The notes below the pieces were generated by a model that saw only the letters and a program-made list of their open reading frames with translations, was not told where the DNA came from and made no database searches. Source: Ferrimonas balearica (GTDB taxonomy: Bacteria > Pseudomonadota > Gammaproteobacteria > Enterobacterales > Shewanellaceae). From it: a stretch of 64,000 nucleotides of DNA. A program made the translations under genes and the position numbers. Below are positions 58,499 through 64,000 of this stretch, one piece after another; within the stretch, counting starts at the first letter, position 1; the number at the start of each line of letters is the position of its first letter. The stretch covers positions 62,001 through 126,000 of the forward strand of contig NZ_JAHVHV010000003.1 in assembly GCF_019802085.1 (NCBI RefSeq), given 5' to 3'.

Positions 58499-61400
58499 TC
58501 AGCTCAGTCGGCGTCGACGAGAGGCCAGCAGGGCCAGCATCATCAGGCTCAACCAGGCCACACTGCCGCTGTCTTTTTTCGGCGCTTCCGGCTCGGGCTC
58601 CGGGCCCGGCTCCGGCGCCGGGTCCACCCCGTCGGAGAGCACGGTCAGCTGGAAGCGAACGCTGTGCTTGTCCGAAGGCGTGACGTTGTCACTGACCGTC
58701 ACCGTCACCTCGGTCACCCCGTGCCAGTCGGCTTCGGGGATGAGGTCGAAGTGGGCGCCGGAGTGGTGACCGTGCACCACGGCACTGACGTGCTCACCAC
58801 TGACGCTGATGGTGTTGGGGGAGACCCCGCCGTCGGCATCGGTAAAGTGCACCGCGATCCCTTCCAAAGCGGTGTTCTCCGCCACCTGCTGGTCGGCAAT
58901 GGCCTTGACCTCGATGTTGGCGGCCACGGTCACCGGCGCCTGGTGTACCAGGCTGCCTACGCCCTCCACCTCGGCCTGAGTCTCCACCACCTGGACGCTG
59001 CCGTAGGCGGCGTCGGTGACTTCCACCTGGAAGTCCAGCTTGACCTGGCTGCTGAGGTCGTTGGCGATCTCGTAACAGACCACCAGGCCGTCGCTTAACG
59101 CCTCGGCGAGGTTGTCCTTGGCGAAGGCCACACCGCTGTGACCGTAGAGCGGGTTGAACCCGGCCCGGGGGCCCCAGTAGCCGCGCAGGCCGATGACGCC
59201 ATTGCCGCTCTGGCTGCCGAAGTCCAGGTTGTCGTAGGCCATGATCACCTCGAACTGGCCGGCGTCGTGGCTGGTGCCTTCGCGCATGAACATCTGGAAG
59301 TCGTAGCGATCGTCCCGGGGGGCCACCACTTCATTCCAGTTCTCATCCCAGTACTTGTCGTGGGTCTGGGCGCCTTTCCACTCGACCAGGGTGTAGTCGT
59401 CGTAGTAGGCGACGTAGACGCCGCTGGCCATCGCCGGGTCCCAGTGGGGGGCGTACATCGCCAGGGTCCACTCCTGGGCCCAGGTCATGGGGTCCTGCCG
59501 GGCGTTGTGCCAGGGCGCCAGCACGTAATCCGGCGGCACGCCGTACTCCTCACCGGGCAGCGGCACCTGCTGGCTGTGCAGGGCGATGTCCCAACCGTTG
59601 TACTGCAGGTAATCCGCCTGCACCCAGCCACGGGAGCTGATCACCACCTTGTCCGTGGTGAAGTAATCGCCGTTGTCGAAGGGCCGGAAGTCATTCCGGA
59701 TGGTGGGGATCTCCACATCGTGAACCCAGTTGCCCCAGCCCCACTCGTTCTGCTCAAAGAAAGAGCCCCAGGTGGGATCGAAGCCAAACCGGCTCAGGTC
59801 GACGTACTTGCCGTCCAGCGGCGTGCCGTCCGGGTAGTCGATGGCCCAGGGGGTACGACACTGGGGGTTGTCCAGGTTGGTGCTCACCTCGTAGCGGGCG
59901 TGCACCCCGGAGGTGTCGGCCTGCAACGTGGTCAGCTGGAAGCCCCGCTCGGTCCTCACCAGGCCGTCGCGCTCGGCCAGGGTGCCGGGCACCAGGGCCA
60001 GCCCCTCGGGCAGGGTCACGGTCAGATCAAGCTGGCGATCCGCGCCACTGCGGTTGGCTTGGGCCACCACGGCCATATCCAGGATGTCGCCCACCCGGGC
60101 GGCGCTCTGAGAGCTGTGGGCCGCCACCAGCGGCTCGCCGCCGTGCAGGTTGACCGGCATCATGATCACCGAGCCTTCCTCTGCCCCGTCCACCTGCACG
60201 GAAACCGCGCTGTAGAGGGTTTCGCCCGGCGCAGGGGCCTGGCTCCACTCGATGATGATGTCGCTGTTCTTGGGCGCCTCGGCACTGCTGTCAAAGCGGG
60301 CGCTCAGGGCGCTGCTCGGCGTCTTGCCCAGGGTTACGATCCCAAACTCGTAGGTATCGACGTTCTCCCAGGGGTAGAGCAGGTAGTTGACCAGCATCAC
60401 CTTGTACTCTCCGGCCTCCGGGTTTTCGATGGCGCAGTACTCGCCCTTGGAGGTTTGCGGCAGTTGGGAGGCGCAGATCCCCTCGGACAGATGCAGGCGA
60501 CCGTCGCCATCGAAGTCGCGGAACACCCAGATGTCCGCATCGGCATAGGTGTTGAGGGGAGAATCAATGCTGGAGCTCACCCGGCCAAATACCTCGGCGC
60601 GCAACAGCGCGGTGTCCTCGGCCACGGTCACATCAAACACTTCGATGTTGGCCAGGTCAGTGTCCCAGTACCCCTCGTTGTCCACCATTTGCACATTGAA
60701 CTGCAGTCTCGGCAGGGTCACCTGCTGCACGTCGGCGGCCACCGGCTCGTAAGCCACGGCGGTCAGCGCCGAGGCCGGCACCCCCAGGGGCACATCCGGG
60801 ATCACCTGTTGGCCGGTGTCGGAGTGGGTGTGCACCTCCAGGCTGTTGGGCAGCGCCTTGCCGGCGTAGCTGGCCAGGTAGGGCCAGTAAGCGTCCGGGC
60901 TGACGCCGTCGGTGCTGGTGAACTGGATCTCACCAAAGGCGTGATGGTAGGCGCCGTCATACCAGGCCATATCGATGTCGGAGAAGGCCACGGAGACGGT
61001 CAGGTCGATGGACTCCCCGGCTTTGAGGCTGAACTGGCTGGGGGTGATGGTGACCTGGGCACTGGGGTCCAGGGCGTACTCCCAGAACAGCGGGTGCTCC
61101 TGACCGGACACCGCGTCCACCTGCCAGCTGCCGTCCCGGGTGGCGCGCACGGTGCGCACCCAGCCACAGGTGCGGCCGCAGTCGTTGTTGATCATCTGGG
61201 GCAGGTTGAGATCCCGCACCCGGCCACCGTTATGGGGGTTGGCCCGGCGGAAGTTCTGCGCGGACTCGTCCATCACCAGGCCGGCGTTGAGCGCTCGCTC
61301 CACGTTGGCCAGGCCGTGACCGGCCCGGAACACGCCCGCCACCTTGGTATCCCCGTAGATGGGATGAGGCGTTTTGATCGCCTGACTGTCGGCGGTCATC

Positions 61401-63484
61401 TGCAAGGCGGATTGCACCTCGGCGGCGCTCCAGTCCGGGTTGGCCTGACGGATCAGGGTCATCATCCCGGCCACATGGGGGCTGGCCATGGAGGTGCCGC
61501 TGATGGCGTTGTAGGCCCGGGTGTCGCCGAAGGGATCGAAGGGGTTGGTCTCGGTCCAGGCGGCAAAGATGTCCACCCCGGGGGCCGCGATGCCAGGGCT
61601 GAACAGCTCGTCGACGGTGCTCGAGGGCCCCCGTGAGGAGAAGTTCGCCAGCCAGTCGGCCTGCTGAGGATCCACCACCCGCTCCACCTGGGAAGCGGTG
61701 ATGGTGCCGGTCAGGCCGGTGCCGGATTGCAGCCAGGGCAACAGACCCGGGGTGTTCCAATCGCCGTAATACTGCTCGGCGGTCAGATGGATGCCGGGGA
61801 TGACGTAGGTGTCGTCCACCACCTGATCACCCTCGTTCCAGGTGTTGTACAGGATGAAGCCGCCGGCGCCGCCGGCCTGCACGTTAACCGCTTTTTGCAC
61901 CCGGGCGATGTCGCCCCGCTCACACACCACGATGTGGCCGGCGTCGAAGGTGCCGGGCGCGAAGGGGGCGTTGCAGCGGCCGTCGCCGTAATCGGCGGCC
62001 ATCACAAACTCGCCGGTGAATGCCGGGGAGTTGCCCGCCCCCTCAATGCTGCCGGGGTTCAAGCCAGCGTCGCCGCCGCTGAAGCCCTCCAGGGCTTTGC
62101 CGCTGATGGTGATGCTGCGGGCGTGGGTGGTGGCGGCCACGTTGAGCACCCAGGGGGAGGTGTGATCCACGGTGTAGATGGAATCGGTGCCTCTCGATTC
62201 CCCGGCGTTGCCGGCTGAGAGCGCCACCGCCACCCCCGCTTCACGGGCGGAGAGGAAGGCCAGCTCGAAGGCGTCGTCCCAGGGGAAGCTTTCGCTGCCG
62301 CCGATGGACATGTTGATCACGTCCACCCCATCCTGGATCGCCTGTTCGATGGCGAACAGCATCGCCTCGCCAGGACAGCCGCCCACCGGGTGGCACACCT
62401 GATAGGAGATGAGGTTGGCGTGGGGGGCCACACCGGAGATCCGCGGCATCTGGACCCCCATGGGCACACCGGAGCCACCGCCAAACTCGGGGGCCACCAC
62501 CTCAACGTCGTAGAGCACGTTGCCCGCGACGGTACTGGCCACATGGGAGCCGTGCCCGTTGTAGTCCTCACCGAACGCTTCGGCCCCGGGGGTGTTGCCG
62601 TACTCCCCGGTGATGGAGGCGTGGGTGTAGACCCCGATCAGCTTGTCGTTACAGCGATCGGCGAAATCGGCCTGGGCGCAATCCCCCAGGTAGCGGCCGC
62701 TGCCCAGGGGGTTGGTGTGCTCAAACCCGTCGCCACCCACGGCGGCAAAGGCCGGATGGGCGGTATTGATGCCGGTGTCGATGATCCCCACCAACATGCC
62801 GGCGCCGGTGTACTGGCCACCGTCGTGGGAGGTTGAGCCGTCCCAGATCCCGCCGGCGCCCACGTGCTCGGGGCCCACATCGGTGTGCAGCTCGAAGTTG
62901 CGGGAGCGCTGGATGTGCGCCACTTCGGGCAGCAGGGCCAGGCGCATCGCCTCATCCTGGGTCATCTCCATGGAGAAGCCGTTCAGGGCGGTGGTGAACT
63001 GACGGCGCACTGTGCCGCGGCTTTGTTGGATGACCTGCTGCTGGGCGCCCAGCAGGTGCTGGGTGTAGGCATCAACGGCACCGCTGTTTTGCCGGGGCTG
63101 CCCGGCGCTGAACAGCTTGCCCCCGCGGGCGCCGCGTACCGAGGCCGCCTTGGTGGCCGCCAGGCCCGGCACCCCACCGTCATAAGTGGCCACCGGCTGG
63201 TCGTGCAGTTGCACAATGTAGATTTGAGGGCCCTTGAGTCCCGCCTCGGGGGTGAACTTCTGATCGGCGGTGGTGGGCCTGAGCGGAATGTTGGCCAGGC
63301 CGTCCCGGCGCAGGGGGGTCAGCCCCTGTTCGTTCTTATTGGCTTGCGCGTCTTTTTGGCTTTGATAGAGCGCCATCACATCGATGGTCCAGGGGCCCGG
63401 GTGATCGGCCCCCTGCGCTCCGGCCAGGGTGCCGGCGCTGTACAGCGCACTGGCCACCACCATGGCGACGGATTGTATTTTCAC
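58499..63484 (-). CDS. Large GlyGly-CTERM subtilisin-like protease (copy 3)
   Basis: A 1661-residue relative of copies 1 and 2, more divergent, on the opposite strand. Signal peptide; prodomain (IYIVQLHDQPVATYDGGVPG); Asp236 in IIDTGIN, His311 in GHGSHVAS, Ser665 in ISGTSMASPHVAG; PA insert; long beta-rich region; tail KKDSGSVAWLSLMMLALLAS then RRRR. The start is GTG at 63484 with GGGAG eight bases upstream; the signal peptide (KIQSVAMVVASALYSAGTLA) fits this start. Own terminator. Confidence 0.92.
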   Translation of the reverse strand: MKIQSVAMVVASALYSAGTLAGAQGADHPGPWTIDVMALYQSQKDAQANKNEQGLTPLRRDGLANIPLRPTTADQKFTPEAGLKGPQIYIVQLHDQPVATYDGGVPGLAATKAASVRGARGGKLFSAGQPRQNSGAVDAYTQHLLGAQQQVIQQSRGTVRRQFTTALNGFSMEMTQDEAMRLALLPEVAHIQRSRNFELHTDVGPEHVGAGGIWDGSTSHDGGQYTGAGMLVGIIDTGINTAHPAFAAVGGDGFEHTNPLGSGRYLGDCAQADFADRCNDKLIGVYTHASITGEYGNTPGAEAFGEDYNGHGSHVASTVAGNVLYDVEVVAPEFGGGSGVPMGVQMPRISGVAPHANLISYQVCHPVGGCPGEAMLFAIEQAIQDGVDVINMSIGGSESFPWDDAFELAFLSAREAGVAVALSAGNAGESRGTDSIYTVDHTSPWVLNVAATTHARSITISGKALEGFSGGDAGLNPGSIEGAGNSPAFTGEFVMAADYGDGRCNAPFAPGTFDAGHIVVCERGDIARVQKAVNVQAGGAGGFILYNTWNEGDQVVDDTYVIPGIHLTAEQYYGDWNTPGLLPWLQSGTGLTGTITASQVERVVDPQQADWLANFSSRGPSSTVDELFSPGIAAPGVDIFAAWTETNPFDPFGDTRAYNAISGTSMASPHVAGMMTLIRQANPDWSAAEVQSALQMTADSQAIKTPHPIYGDTKVAGVFRAGHGLANVERALNAGLVMDESAQNFRRANPHNGGRVRDLNLPQMINNDCGRTCGWVRTVRATRDGSWQVDAVSGQEHPLFWEYALDPSAQVTITPSQFSLKAGESIDLTVSVAFSDIDMAWYDGAYHHAFGEIQFTSTDGVSPDAYWPYLASYAGKALPNSLEVHTHSDTGQQVIPDVPLGVPASALTAVAYEPVAADVQQVTLPRLQFNVQMVDNEGYWDTDLANIEVFDVTVAEDTALLRAEVFGRVSSSIDSPLNTYADADIWVFRDFDGDGRLHLSEGICASQLPQTSKGEYCAIENPEAGEYKVMLVNYLLYPWENVDTYEFGIVTLGKTPSSALSARFDSSAEAPKNSDIIIEWSQAPAPGETLYSAVSVQVDGAEEGSVIMMPVNLHGGEPLVAAHSSQSAARVGDILDMAVVAQANRSGADRQLDLTVTLPEGLALVPGTLAERDGLVRTERGFQLTTLQADTSGVHARYEVSTNLDNPQCRTPWAIDYPDGTPLDGKYVDLSRFGFDPTWGSFFEQNEWGWGNWVHDVEIPTIRNDFRPFDNGDYFTTDKVVISSRGWVQADYLQYNGWDIALHSQQVPLPGEEYGVPPDYVLAPWHNARQDPMTWAQEWTLAMYAPHWDPAMASGVYVAYYDDYTLVEWKGAQTHDKYWDENWNEVVAPRDDRYDFQMFMREGTSHDAGQFEVIMAYDNLDFGSQSGNGVIGLRGYWGPRAGFNPLYGHSGVAFAKDNLAEALSDGLVVCYEIANDLSSQVKLDFQVEVTDAAYGSVQVVETQAEVEGVGSLVHQAPVTVAANIEVKAIADQQVAENTALEGIAVHFTDADGGVSPNTISVSGEHVSAVVHGHHSGAHFDLIPEADWHGVTEVTVTVSDNVTPSDKHSVRFQLTVLSDGVDPAPEPGPEPEPEAPKKDSGSVAWLSLMMLALLASRRRRLS

Positions 63485-63492
63485 AACTTCTC

Positions 63493-63531
63493 TCCCTGTT
63501 CTTATTGCTTTCCGAAGTCTCTAACACTTCG
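63493..63531 (-). promoter_or_regulatory. Short structured leader of subtilase 3
   Basis: On the minus strand a hairpin CGAAGT-GTTAGAG-ACTTCG (63513-63531), then nine bases, then AAGAACAGGGA (63493-63503), one base different from the AAGACCAGGGA motif of copies 1 and 2. Here the AGGGAG of the motif is itself the ribosome site for the GTG start. Confidence 0.45.
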
Positions 63532-63927
63532 TCACGCTTATATTTCACAAGGCGGAAAAATTGTTCAAACACATTATTTTCATCAAATTGATAGCCTGCA
63601 ATAATATCAACTTTAAACAGTCAGTCTCTATTCCTTGTTACGCCAACCCCTGATAGTTCTGGCACATCAGCACCATGCACAGCAGGTACTTGCACAAAGT
63701 TGGTTAAACTAAACCACCGACATTCGGTTATTAATCAGAGCGTTGATTTATTGAATTTAAATTAATTCAGTCTCGCAGTTAATTTACCATTCGGCATTAT
63801 TTAAATGCATTGAACTTATCACCCAAAAAGCCGAGTCCCTTTACGTCAAGACTCCGACAAGTGCGTCCGACTCCATTCACCTGCACATCAATTCCGGTGG
63901 CCCATTGGTTCCAGTGCATAGTCAGGC
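63532..63927. other. AT-rich intergenic region upstream of subtilase 3
   Basis: No gene on either strand. Markedly AT-rich from about 63535 to 63830, with ATGCAT at 63805-63810 resembling those before copies 1 and 2. It must hold the subtilase 3 promoter, which I could not locate with confidence. Confidence 0.4.
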
Positions 63928-63953
63928 ACAAAAAAAGCGACCCTGGGGTCGCT
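63928..63953 (-). terminator. Terminator of the gene entering from the right edge
   Basis: Stem AGCGACCC/GGGTCGCT (63936-63953) with a seven-base A-run on its left, giving a U-tract on the minus strand. Confidence 0.8.
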
Positions 63954-63975
63954 CTAGTTTGCTCATTACGGCGGC

Positions 63976-64000
63976 TTATTTGATCACCTTCAGGGTGGGC
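63976..64000 (-). CDS. C-terminal end of an unidentified protein
   Basis: The minus strand reads Pro-Thr-Leu-Lys-Val-Ile-Lys-stop (TAA at 63976-63978), 22 bases before a clear terminator. Too short to identify; support is the stop-terminator spacing only. Confidence 0.45.

Overview
The window is about 64 kb of GC-rich, tightly packed chromosome from a gammaproteobacterium. Gene content and order (slyX, yheV, yheS, yheT, yheU, prkB, crp; ast genes next to a DUF1338 gene and pabA; NrfA with NarQ/NarP; a TyrA-like DyP peroxidase; GlyGly-CTERM proteases) resemble Shewanella and its relatives. Ferrimonas is my best guess, inferred from high GC plus Shewanella-like synteny and not proven here. No rRNA, tRNA, insertion sequence, prophage or CRISPR array was seen.

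Layout. 1-3.6 kb: the 3' part of a chemotaxis receptor, a DUF3718 protein, folA and a two-gene ThrE-type exporter. 3.7-8.6 kb: housekeeping block cgtA, rpmA, rplU, ispB, mdh, argR. 8.6-13.4 kb: a DyP peroxidase and an FbpABC iron transporter with a Fur-like site. 13.5-15.7 kb: glnK-amtB with a sigma-54 promoter and NtrC site, then a small membrane protein. 15.8-20.1 kb: nitrite reductase NrfA behind a perfect FNR box, a small unknown gene, and the nitrate/nitrite sensor pair NarQ-NarP. 20.1-33.3 kb: yacL, acuI, slyX, def, two lipoproteins (COG3014 and LpoB-like), yheV, yheS, a TIGR02444 gene, then a GMC oxidoreductase pair set into the usual yheS-yheT neighbourhood, followed by yheT, DUF3187, yheU, prkB and crp. 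33.4-38.0 kb: arginine succinyltransferase pathway genes astC-astA-astD plus DUF1338. 38.3-44.8 kb: an HDOD-like protein, an S9 peptidase lipoprotein, pabA, a secreted unknown, a methyltransferase and grcA. 44.9-63.5 kb: three paralogous subtilases of about 1640-1660 residues, two paralogous LysR regulators and a short-chain dehydrogenase.

Functional picture. The genes fit a facultative anaerobe that respires nitrite to ammonium (FNR, NarQ/P, NrfA), senses nitrogen (NtrC, GlnK, AmtB), takes up iron, degrades arginine, and secretes large proteases that end in rhombosortase-type sorting tails. The most unusual feature is the protease cluster. The 5' leaders of the first two subtilases share sequence blocks, and short hairpins of similar placement but different sequence lie around a common AAGACCAGGGA motif just before the start codon. 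A shorter form precedes the third. A second candidate is an orphan promoter-hairpin-terminator unit of about 65 nt between crp and the DUF1338 gene.

Many start codons below were moved downstream of the longest reading frame because of family N-termini, signal peptides or Shine-Dalgarno spacing. All family assignments are from reading the translated sequence; no database search was run.
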